From CAWJPW01 sp963844845 (GTDB taxonomy: Bacteria > Acidobacteriota > Thermoanaerobaculia > Thermoanaerobaculales > Sulfomarinibacteraceae), in assembly GCA_963844845.1 (NCBI GenBank), contig CAWJPW010000008.1:62001-126000 (forward strand): a stretch of 64,000 bases of DNA, written 5' to 3'. The notes below the pieces were generated by a model. That model was not told the DNA's origin, did no database searches, and saw only the letters and a list, made by a program, of their open reading frames with translations. Of the stretch, positions 18,847 to 26,968 are shown in pieces. How positions within the stretch are numbered: position 1 is the stretch's first letter; every line of letters starts with the position of its first letter. A program made the position numbers and the translations under genes.

Positions 18847-19852
18847 TCACGCCCCTTGAAGCAACAGGATCATGCCGCCCAAGGTCGCGAGCAGTGTGAC
18901 CCAGAGCCCAATGGCGATGCGCGTGGCTTTCGCGGCCCGGTCCTTCTCCCACCAGGTCGCTGGACGAATGCCCTGCACCAGGAAGGTCGTCACACCGGCG
19001 AGGTTCACGCAGATCAGGTTCATCAGAAACAGCAACAACGCGCCCACGGCCAGCGTCGCCTGCCCACCGCCCAGCAGCAGCCCGCAGGTCACCAGCGGCG
19101 GCAACATCGCCACCGCCACCATCACGCCGATCAACGCCGCCGACACACCCGTCGTGAAAGCCAGCGCGCCCGCGCAGCCCGAGGCCAGTGCGACCGCGAT
19201 GTCGCCCAGCCCAACTCCGGTGCGCGACGCCACCTCAGGGGTTGCGGGGTTGACGTGCAGCAGCACGCCGATGATCACCGACAAGACCATCGTCGTCCCG
19301 ATTCCGGCCAGGGCTGTCAGGAGCGCGCGCCGAAGCAGCGACACGTCACCCAAGGTCGTGCCGAGCGACACCGCCACGTTCGGCCCGAGCAGCGGCGCAA
19401 TCACCATCGCTCCGATGATGATGGCTACGCTGTTGTAGTACAGACCGACGGCCGCAACGATGGTAGACAGGGTCACCATCGCCAGGTAGACGCGGGAGCA
19501 CCGCGCAGCATCTTTGATGTCCTCGTAGAGTTCCTCCCGACTGATTCGCTGTGGCGTTTCTTTCTCGGCCTGCGCTTGCTCTGGTGTGGTGACCGCTTCC
19601 GGATCGGCGCGCGGCAATGTCGCTTCGACAGGAAGAACCACTACCCGATTCCCTTCGTCATCGGCGAAGCGGTTCTCCAACAAATCCAGGACGGTCTCAG
19701 TTTGTTCGGCGTCCACCAGAACCCGCATGAGTACGCCCTCGTCCGCCAGCTGGAGCTGTCGGTGCTCGAGCACCTTGAGCTCCTTGAGAAGCGCGCGGGC
19801 CTCTGCACCGTCCTTCTTCCGTCAACACCATCTCGATCAGGCGCAGCGCCAT
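18847..19852 (-). CDS. TIGR00341/DUF389 membrane protein, frameshifted near its N-terminus
   Basis: The N-terminus MALRLIEMVLTEE starts at 19852, but one extra base at 19812-19813 (GAAGAAGGAC where GAAGAAGAC is expected) throws the frame. The remaining protein, from LLKELKVLEHRQLQL on, is open to 18847. It has a soluble regulatory part and about six to eight transmembrane helices (SVAIIIGAMVIAPLLGPN and others), the DUF389 pattern. The protein family is uncharacterised. An unbroken ORF could start at 19773. The gene lies 7 bases after xfp in the operon. Either a real mutation or a sequencing indel. Confidence 0.85.
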
Positions 19853-19859
19853 CGCTGGT

Positions 19860-22269
19860 TCATCCTTTCCACTTCCAGTTCCGGATCTCCGGCATGTCCT
19901 GGCCGTGCGTGTCGATGTACTGCTTGTGCTCGATCAGCTTGTCCTTGAGCTGCTGCTTCAGGTAGACGCCTTTGTCGCCGGTTTGCGGCAGGCGGTCGAT
20001 GACGTCCATCACGAGGTCGAAGCGGTCCAGATCGTTCAGCACCGTCATGTCGAAGGGCGTGGTGATCGTGCCCTCCTCCTTGTAGCCGCGGACGTGGATG
20101 TTGTCGTGGTTGGTGCGGCGGTAGGTCAGCCGGTGGATCAACCACGGGTAGGCATGGAAGGCGAAGATCACCGGCTTGTCCTTGGTGAAGAGCTCGTCGA
20201 AGTCCATGTCGGAAAGCCCGTGCGGGTGCTCGGTCCGTGGCTGCAGCTTCATGAGGTCGACGACGTTGACCACCCGGATCTTCAGCTCGGGCAGATGCTC
20301 GCGCATGATGGAGACGGCGGCGAGCGTTTCCAGCGTGGGCACGTCGCCACAGCAGGCCATGACCACGTCGGGGGCAACGCCCTGGTCGTTGCTGGCCCAC
20401 TGCCAGATGCCGATGCCTTCGGTGCAGTGCTTGACGGCAGCGTCCATCGTCAGCCACTGCGGCGCCGGGTGCTTGCCCGCGACCACGACGTTGACGTACT
20501 GGCGGCTCCTCAGGCAGTGGTCGATCACCGACAGCAGGCAGTTGGCGTCCGGCGGAAAGTACGCCCGCACGACCTCGGCCTTCTTGGTCATGACATGGTC
20601 GATGAACCCGGGATCCTGGTGGGTGAAGCCGTTGTGATCCTGGCGCCAGACGTGCGAGGCCAGCAGGTAGTTCAGCGAGGCGATGTTTCGCCGCCACGGC
20701 AGGTGCGACGTGACCTCCAGCCACTTGGCGTGCTGGTTGAACATCGAGTCGATGATGTGGATGAACGCCTCGTAGCAGTTGAACAGCCCGTGCCGACCGG
20801 TGAGCAGGTAGCCCTCGAGCCAGCCCTCACACTGGTGCTCGCTGAGCATCGAGTCCAGCACGCGTCCCGCGGGCGCGAGCCACTCGTCGTTCGGCTCCGT
20901 CGCGGCGTCCCATTGGCGGTTGGTCGCCTCAAAGAGGGCTTCCAGACCGTTGGAGAGCGTCTCGTCGGGACCGAAGACCCGGAAGTTCCGCTGCTCCTGG
21001 TTCAGCTTGGCCACGTCGCGCAGGAAACGCCCGAGCACGTGCGTGTCGCCGATGCCGCTCACCCCCGGCGAGGGCACGTCGGCCGCGTAGTCGCGGAAAT
21101 CCGGCATCCGCAGGTCGCGGAGCAGCATGCCGCCGTTGGCGTGGGGGTTCGCGCCCATGCGTCGGTCGCCCCTGGGCGCCAGCTCGGCCAGCTCCGGCTT
21201 CAGGCGGCCCTGCTCGTCGAAGAGCTCCTCCGGCCGGTAACTCCTCAGCCAGTCTTCCAACAACGTGAGGTGCTCTGGATGGGTGGCCGGGTCGGAGAGC
21301 GGCACCTGGTGCGCCCGGAAGGTCCCCTCGATCTGCAGGCCATCCACCACCTTCGGCCCCGTCCAGCCCTTGGGTGACGCGAGGACGATCATCGGCCAGC
21401 GCGGGCGCGTGAGATTGCCGTGGACGCGGGCATCCTGCTGGATCTTCTTGATCTCCTCCACCGCCGTGTCGAGCGCGGCGGCCATGGCCTGGTGCATCGG
21501 CTCGGGCTCGTGTCCCTCGACGAAGTAGGGCGTCCACCCATAGCCGCGGAGCAACTGCTCCAGCTCCTCGCGCGTGATGCGCGCGAGGACGGTCGGGTTG
21601 GAGATCTTGTAGCCGTTGAGGTGCAGGATCGGCAGCACCGCGCCGTCGGTGACCGGATTGAGGAACTTGTTGGAGTGCCACGCCGTGGCCAGCGGTCCGG
21701 TTTCCGCCTCGCCGTCGCCGACGACGCAGGCGACGATGAGATCGGGGTTGTCGAACACCGCCCCGAACGAATGGCTGAGCGAGTAGCCCAGCTCGCCGCC
21801 CTCGTGGATCGAGCCAGGGCACTCCGGCGAGGCGTGGCTCGGAATGCCTCCGGGAAACGAAAACTGAATAAAGAGCTTGCGCAGCCCGGCCTCGTCCTGG
21901 CTGATATCGGGATAGACCTCGCTGTACGTGCCCTCGAGGTAGGTGTTGCCCACGACGGCCGGGCCGCCGTGCCCGGGGCCGGAGACGTAGATCATGTCGA
22001 GGTCGTACTTCTTGATGACCCGGTTCAGGTGCACGTAGATGAAGTTCTGCCCGGGGGTCGTGCCCCAGTGCCCGAGCAGCATGTGCTTCACATCGAAAGC
22101 GCCAGCGGCCGCTTCAACAGCGGATTGTCGAAGAGACGGCCAGCGCCAGCGGCCGCTTCAGCAGCGGATTGTCATAGAGGTAGATCTGCCCGACCGACAC
22201 GTAGTTAGCGGCGCGCCAGTACGCATCCATCCGGTGGAGCAGCTCCGGGGAAAGGGCTTTGGTTTTCAT
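19860..22269 (-). CDS. xfp: xylulose-5-phosphate/fructose-6-phosphate phosphoketolase, frameshifted after codon 44
   Basis: The main frame (from 22091, 743 residues) contains GHWGTTPGQNFIYVHLNR, the TPP-binding GDGEAETGPLATAW and the phosphoketolase C-terminal half. The true N-terminus, MKTKALSPELLHRMDAYW...YLYDNPLLKRPLAL, starts at 22269 behind GGAGAAG but is in another frame. A 44-base imperfect tandem duplication sits exactly at the break. Phosphoketolase splits xylulose-5-P or fructose-6-P to acetyl phosphate. Whether active protein is made depends on initiation at 22091 or on the break being a sequencing error. It follows a glgP remnant and precedes TIGR00341 and fba. Confidence 0.9.
22098..22185. 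repeat. 44-bp imperfect tandem duplication at the xfp frame break
   Basis: AGCGCCAGCGGCCGCTTCA...GCGGATTGTC occurs at 22098 and again 44 bases later at 22142. Because 44 is not a multiple of three the duplication changes frame, and deleting one unit on paper still does not restore a continuous phosphoketolase, so at least one further indel is involved. Confidence 0.85.
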
Positions 22270-22546
22270 CGTGTGCTTCTCCTTTCGCAGCCACCAAGGT
22301 CGAGAACGCGGCACACCGCCTCGGCGAGCTGGCAGTGAACCCGTTGGTCACGTGCCCGACCGGGACTTCGTCGAGCGGCCAATGGGGATGACGAGGCGCA
22401 AACAGGTGCCGGCTCACCACCCCTTGCAAGAGGCTCACGCCATTGACCGCCGGGCTGCCCCGGATCGCCAGGTAGGCCATGTTGAAGCCCTCGACCTGGG
22501 TGGGCAGGTTGTGCATCGGGTGGACGACCCGCGTTCGTCTGCTCAT
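22205..22546 (-). pseudogene. alpha-glucan (glycogen) phosphorylase remnant
   Basis: A 113-codon ORF whose ATG overlaps the pgm stop (ATGA). Residues 18-70 (VEGFNMAYLAIRGSPAVNG...HWPLDEVPVGHVTNG) match the central alpha-glucan phosphorylase block FNMAYLALRGSxxVNGVSxLHG...EVPVGHVTNGVH. The sections before and after, including the pyridoxal-phosphate lysine, are absent, so some 600 or more residues are lost. The tail runs into the start of xfp in another frame. An intact enzyme here would release glucose-1-phosphate from glycogen for pgm, which fits the operon. Confidence 0.8.
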
Positions 22547-24234
22547 GATGTCTCAATCGATTTCCGTTCGGCCGCAATTCCGGGCCACTGAGGCGCCGCC
22601 AGTGCATCGTCGACGAGGGTCTGCGCTTCCTCCAGGACGCGGCGCAGGTGATCCGGCCCGCGGAAGCTCTCAGCGTAGATCTTGTAGATGTCTTCCGTCC
22701 CCGACGGACGCGCCGCGAACCATCCGCCTTCCGTTATCACCTTGAGTCCACCGATGGGCGCGCCGTTGCCGGGCGCGCGGGTGAGGATGGACTTGATCTT
22801 CTCCCCAGCCAGATCGGTGGACCGGACCTGCTCCGCCGAGAGCTTCCCCAGCATCGACTTCTGCTCCGGGGTCGCCGCCGCCTCCACCCGATCGTAGGAC
22901 GGCTCGCCGAAATCGCGGGTGAGCTCGCGGTAGATCTCGCCGGGATCGCGGCCCACCCGCGCCGTGATCTCCGCCGCAAGCAGAGCCGCGACGATGCCGT
23001 CCTTGTCAGTCGTCCAGACGCTGCCATCGCAACGGAGGAAGGACGCGCCCGCGCTCTCCTCCCCGCCGAAACCGAGCGAGGCGTCGAGCAGGCCATCCAC
23101 GAACCACTTGAAGCCGACCGGCACCTCGTAGAGCGTGCGTCCGATCTTCGCGGCGACGCGGTCGATCATCCCGCTGCTCACCACCGTTTTCCCGACCGCC
23201 GCCTGCGCGCCCCACTCCGGCCGGTGTTGGAAGAGATAGAAAACGGCGACCGCGAGGTAGTTGTTGGGCGGCAGCAGTCCTGCGCTCCGGGTGACGATCC
23301 CGTGCCGGTCGTGGTCGGTGTCGCAGGCGAAGGCGATCTCGAAGCGGTCCTTCAGACCGATCAATCTCTGCATCGCATAGGGTGATGAAGGATCCATGCG
23401 GATCTGGCCGTCCCAGTCGAGGGTCATGAATCGGAAGGTCGGGTCGACCGCCTCGTTGACGATCGTGAGGTTCAGCCCGTAGCGCTCGGCGATCGGCGTC
23501 CAGTAGTGGACCCCGGCACCGCCGAGGGGATCGACGCCGAGGTTGATCCCTGCGGCGCGGATGGCATCCATGTCGATCACGTTGGCCAGATCGGCAACGT
23601 AGGCATTGAGGTAGTCATGCCGGTGCGTCGTGGAGACGAGCAGCGCCTTCTCGGCCGGAACCCTCTTCACGCTCCGCAGGCTGCCTTCGAGAAACGCGTT
23701 CGCCTTGGCCTCGATCCAGTCGGTGACGGCGCGTTCCGCGGGCCCGCCGCTCGGCGGGTTGTACTTGAAGCCGCCGTCGTGTGGCGGGTTGTGGGAGGGC
23801 GTGATCACAACTCCGTCCGCGAGCCCGGTCTTGCGCCCGCGGTTGTACGCGAGGATGGCATGAGATATGACCGGAGTCGGGGTGTACTCGTCCCCCTCCG
23901 CGATCATGACCTCCACCCCGTTGGCCGCCAGCACCTCCAGGGCGCTCGCATGAGCCGGGACGGAGAGCGCGTGCGTGTCCATGCCGAGGAACAGCGGCCC
24001 GTCGATCTTGTGCTGCGCGCGGTACTGACAGATCGCCTGACTGATGGCGAGAATGTGCCACTCGTTGAAGGAATTCTCGAATGCCGAGCCGCGATGCCCC
24101 GAGGTGCCGAACGCAACCCGCTGCCCAGGCACCGAGGGATCGGGCCTCGCGGAGAAGTAGGCGGTGACCAGTCTCGGTACGTCGATGAGCATCGACGGTT
24201 CGGCGGGCGTTCCTGCGAGAGGGTTGACCTCCAC
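22543..24234 (-). CDS. pgm: phosphoglucomutase (alpha-D-glucose phosphate-specific)
   Basis: 563 residues. All four catalytic loops are visible: the phosphoserine loop GVVITPSHNPPHDGG, the metal loop FACDTDHDRHG, the sugar-binding GGEESAG and the phosphate-binding RPSGTEDIYKIY. It interconverts glucose-1- and glucose-6-phosphate. I start at GTG 24234 (VEVNPLAG, with GAGGA six bases before); the ORF stays open to 24363 but without family resemblance. It is the first gene of the carbon operon and lies about 90 nt below regulon promoter copy 3. Confidence 0.96.
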   Translation of the reverse strand: MEVNPLAGTPAEPSMLIDVPRLVTAYFSARPDPSVPGQRVAFGTSGHRGSAFENSFNEWHILAISQAICQYRAQHKIDGPLFLGMDTHALSVPAHASALEVLAANGVEVMIAEGDEYTPTPVISHAILAYNRGRKTGLADGVVITPSHNPPHDGGFKYNPPSGGPAERAVTDWIEAKANAFLEGSLRSVKRVPAEKALLVSTTHRHDYLNAYVADLANVIDMDAIRAAGINLGVDPLGGAGVHYWTPIAERYGLNLTIVNEAVDPTFRFMTLDWDGQIRMDPSSPYAMQRLIGLKDRFEIAFACDTDHDRHGIVTRSAGLLPPNNYLAVAVFYLFQHRPEWGAQAAVGKTVVSSGMIDRVAAKIGRTLYEVPVGFKWFVDGLLDASLGFGGEESAGASFLRCDGSVWTTDKDGIVAALLAAEITARVGRDPGEIYRELTRDFGEPSYDRVEAAATPEQKSMLGKLSAEQVRSTDLAGEKIKSILTRAPGNGAPIGGLKVITEGGWFAARPSGTEDIYKIYAESFRGPDHLRRVLEEAQTLVDDALAAPQWPGIAAERKSIETS

Positions 24235-24324
24235 CGCCGTTCCTCCATCAAGCCGCGAACAGGCTCGCGCGCATGTGATCCACCCCCCGACGTGTGCAGC
24301 ACGTGCTTCGCCTTGCACGTGCTC

Positions 24325-24405
24325 ATCCCTTCTACTGCTCGTGGACCCTGCGGAAAAGCGCACTTTCTACCCGCGAGCAGTACGGCGACATGGGTAGTAA
24401 CTACC
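24325..24405 (-). promoter_or_regulatory. composite regulon promoter, copy 3 (pgm / carbon operon)
   Basis: In gene orientation: GGTAGTTACTACCCAT, 34 bp to GGGTAGAAAGTGCGCTTTTC, then 20 bp after GCGCTT the box GTAGAAGGGAT. The leader to the pgm GTG is about 90 nt. It lies between pgm and the divergent cls gene but is oriented toward pgm. Confidence 0.7.
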
Positions 24406-24487
24406 CTGCCCTCGATCGTCGACCCCGGGCCATCGCTCAGCGGGCGACCGGCGTGTGCTACCTTGCCCACACTTCAGGGAGGAGCCG

Positions 24488-25963
24488 GTGCACTCGCTGC
24501 TGCAGGTGGTTTCCGGTCTGGGATGGGAGCTGTCTTCGTGGACCGCGCTCCTGGTGGTCGCCGAACTCCTGACCCTGGTTACCATCCCTTCAGTCCTGCT
24601 CTCGCGCAGGGGGCAGCCCCTGGCCGCCCTCTCCTGGACGCTGGCGCTGGTGGCAGTCCCGGTGCTGGGCGTGCTGGCGTGGTGGCTCATTGGGCGCTCC
24701 CATCTCGAACGGAAGGGCCTGCGTCGGAAACGGGCCCACTGGCAGGTGCGCAAGGGGTTTGCGTACCTGCGGCCCGAGACGCCGACGCTCCCTGCAGAGG
24801 TGGGCGATGTCTTCAACGCCATCCGGCGGCTGCCCGAGGCGGAGGCGGGCGGCCTCTACCCCCCGCTCGCGGGAAACCGGGTGACGGTCCTCAAGGATGG
24901 AAGCGAGACCTACGCGGCGCTGGCGCGAACCATCGCTGCCGCCGAGCACCACCTCTACCTCCTCTTCTACACCTTCGAGCCCGACGCGACGGGACGGCGC
25001 TTCCGGGACCTGCTGGTCGAGCGTGCGCGGTCCGGAATCCGCGTGCGGCTCCTCCTCGACGCGATGGGGAGCTTCCGCACCCGGAGCTCCTTCTTGCGGC
25101 CCATCGAGGAAGCGGGCGGCGAGGTCGCCTTCTTCGCCCCCGTGAAGTTCTTTCGTCGTTCCCTCTCCTTCAACTTCCGCAACCACCGCAAGATCTTGGT
25201 GGCTGACGGACACACTGCCTACACCGGCGGACTCAACATCGGGGACGTCTACCTCCGGAACTGGCGGGACGGGGGGCTCCTGCTCGAGGGGCCCGTCGCC
25301 AGTCAGCTCCAGGAGGTCTTCCTGGACGACTGGTACTTCGCCACAGGGAGAAACCTCGCGGACCGTGACCATCTGCGCTGGTGCGAGGCCTCGGGCTTGG
25401 GTCCCGGAGAACGCGGGGCGGTCTGTGCGGTGGTGGCGGGGGGCCCGGACTCCCAGCACAACCTCACCCACGACACGTTCTTCCTCGCCCTGACGCGGGC
25501 GCGGGAGCGGATCTGGATCACCACCCCCTACTTCATCCCCGACCCGGCGATCCAGGCGGCGTTGCGCACGGCCGTCTACAGCGGGGTGGACGTGCGGCTG
25601 CTGGTCCCCCGGCGCTCCGACCTACCGTGGACGCGTCTCGCGGGGCGCTCCTACTTCCCGGACCTCGCGGCGTCGGGTGCGCGCATCTGGGAGTACCTGC
25701 CGACGGTTCTGCACGGCAAGACCTGGGTCTTCGACCGCGACTTCTGTGCGGCGGGGAGCGCCAACCTCGACACCAGGAGCTTCAAGCTGAACTTCGAGGT
25801 GACCTGCTTCATCCGGGATCCCGCCGCCAACGCCAGGATGGCCGAGCTCTTCGAGCAGGACCTGGCGAAGAGTGCCGAGGTGACGCTCGCGTCCCTGGCG
25901 CGGACGAGCGCGGGGCAGCGCCTCCTCGAGTCCGCCCTCAACCTCCTCAGCCCGCTGCTGTGA
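24488..25963 (+). CDS. cls: cardiolipin synthase (phospholipase D superfamily)
   Basis: 491 residues. Two N-terminal membrane helices (TALLVVAELLTLVTIPSVLL and LAALSWTLALVAVPVLGVLAWWL) precede two HKD catalytic motifs, HRKILVAD in the first PLD domain and HGKTWVFD in the second. It condenses phosphatidylglycerol into cardiolipin at the inner membrane. The GTG start at 24488 follows GGGAGGAG; the upstream ATG at 24455 has no such site. The last 39 bases are repeated at 30003-30041, where they overlap the 3' end of the convergent ndvB gene. Confidence 0.95.
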   Translation: MHSLLQVVSGLGWELSSWTALLVVAELLTLVTIPSVLLSRRGQPLAALSWTLALVAVPVLGVLAWWLIGRSHLERKGLRRKRAHWQVRKGFAYLRPETPTLPAEVGDVFNAIRRLPEAEAGGLYPPLAGNRVTVLKDGSETYAALARTIAAAEHHLYLLFYTFEPDATGRRFRDLLVERARSGIRVRLLLDAMGSFRTRSSFLRPIEEAGGEVAFFAPVKFFRRSLSFNFRNHRKILVADGHTAYTGGLNIGDVYLRNWRDGGLLLEGPVASQLQEVFLDDWYFATGRNLADRDHLRWCEASGLGPGERGAVCAVVAGGPDSQHNLTHDTFFLALTRARERIWITTPYFIPDPAIQAALRTAVYSGVDVRLLVPRRSDLPWTRLAGRSYFPDLAASGARIWEYLPTVLHGKTWVFDRDFCAAGSANLDTRSFKLNFEVTCFIRDPAANARMAELFEQDLAKSAEVTLASLARTSAGQRLLESALNLLSPLL

Positions 25964-25966
25964 CGC
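25928..25966. repeat. 39-bp direct repeat, left copy
   Basis: Identical to 30003-30041. It covers the end of cls including its TGA stop. The right copy carries the ndvB stop codon. Together they bracket 4.04 kb of unrelated, lower-GC DNA. Confidence 0.95.
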
Positions 25967-26039
25967 CAGTCAGGGACGAAAACCACCTGCCGGACTTCAA
26001 TCCGTCGGCTGGAGGGCGAGCTCCATCGCCTGACGGCGG

Positions 26040-26140
26040 TCACTGTGGCAGGGACTTCATCATTCCCTGCATTCGGGTGATCTCGGCACCCTGGGATCTG
26101 ATGATGTCCCGGGCGAGCTGCATCGCGTCGGCGTCGCTCC
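26040..26140 (-). pseudogene. C-terminal fragment of a DUF305-like protein
   Basis: The last 33 residues of an open minus-strand frame (GSDADAMQLARDIIRSQGAE, then ITRMQGMMKSLPQ) look like the helical C-terminus of DUF305 periplasmic proteins, which end in DIIxxQxxEIxxM. No matching N-terminal half is found upstream, where a REP-like sequence begins instead. A fragment brought in with the insertion; the assignment rests on a short match. Confidence 0.4.
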
Positions 26141-26145
26141 CGGCC

Positions 26146-26160
26146 GCCTGGCACCTTTTT
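26146..26160. repeat. REP-like half element GCCTGGCACCTTTTT
   Basis: Same sequence and polarity as the repeats found downstream of both RAYT copies. It lies near the left edge of the 4 kb insertion. Confidence 0.6.
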
Positions 26161-26454
26161 CGACCACGATGTCGTGGATGGGATCCTGCGACACTTCGTG
26201 AAGGCCGAAGCGCGGTCTCCTCGCGGCCCACCGGGCGCCGCACCTCTCTCCGCCGCTTCCTGAGCCCATTTCGGCTGCAGCCGCCGGTGCGGGGTGTGCT
26301 CGTGGCGGCGGCAACGGGGTCAGGGATCGGGGTTCGAGGGCGTTGTTCCGGGACGAACTCTCCCGGCCGCCGGTTCCTGCCGGTTCAGGAGGCCGGTCGA
26401 CGCCTGAGAACTCATCCTGCGGCCCGAAATGGCGTCCAACAACGTGTTAGCATC

Positions 26455-26483
26455 AAATCGAACGAGAGGAATTTCCTATCCCT
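26455..26483. repeat. 29-bp direct repeat, left copy, bordering the ndvB fragment
   Basis: AAATCGAACGAGAGGAATTT, then CCTATCCCT. It contains the short palindrome AGGAATTTCCT. The second copy, at 26888-26916, differs by one base (A for G). Confidence 0.9.
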
Positions 26484-26887
26484 GAGGTTGACGCTCACGC
26501 GCGGCTGGAGGATGCCGTAGCCCGCCGTGACCCTGCGGAGGTCGGCGTCGACCACTGGCCGGTTGAGCGGGTGCGAGATGATCCCGATCAGGGTCCTTGC
26601 GGCGCCCCTCGGGAGTCGCGTGTCGGCGTCGAGGGTGAGGACGTAGCGCACCGAGGGAAGGATCGACAGGTCCCCGACCGTGACCGAGAAGCCGCTGTCA
26701 GCAGAGGAACGCAGCATGCGGTTGAGCTCTTCGATCTTTCCCCGCTTGCGCTCCCAGCCCATGAAGACGTTTTCTTTCGGGTTCCAGCGCCGATCGCGGT
26801 GGAAGAGGTAGAAACGGTCGTTCCCATCAGCCACGTGCCGGCGGTTGAGCGCCTCGATCCCGGCCACTGCCGCGGCCAGGACCTCGT
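26484..26887 (-). pseudogene. 404-bp duplicate of an ndvB glycosyltransferase segment
   Basis: Matches 36256-36659 inside the intact ndvB-like gene with about ten mismatches, all in the distal 230 bases; the first roughly 175 are identical. The frame is preserved and still encodes the GT84 core (LTLDADTRLPRGA), with only a few conservative amino-acid changes. It has no start or downstream domain and cannot be functional alone. It is bracketed exactly by the two 29-bp repeats, so it looks like a captured cassette from a related ndvB rather than a local tandem duplication. Confidence 0.9.
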
Positions 26888-26916
26888 AAATCGAACGAAA
26901 GGAATTTCCTATCCCT
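26888..26916. repeat. 29-bp direct repeat, right copy
   Basis: AAATCGAACGAAAGGAATTT, then CCTATCCCT, 433 bases after the left copy, directly at the end of the ndvB-derived segment. About 50 bases later the beta-helix gene begins. Confidence 0.9.
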
Positions 26917-26968
26917 CGCCGGGAGAATTCCAGACTCTGTACTCCGGACGCCACCGCAGGAGGAACCA

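Larger units (their letters stand above)
25967..26454. other. mosaic stretch without intact gene
   Basis: Contains a DUF305-like fragment and a REP-like half (listed separately). The rest, about 26165-26454, shows no credible coding region, ribosome site or repeat beyond GC-rich filler. GTCCAAC-AACGTGTTAGC near 26435 resembles part of an integron attC but is far too short. Confidence 0.5.

Noticed and set aside
26431..26460. Possible integron attC (GTCCAAC ... GTTAGC)
   Set aside because: The two cores are only a few bases apart and the second does not fit GTTRRRY; no integrase is present.
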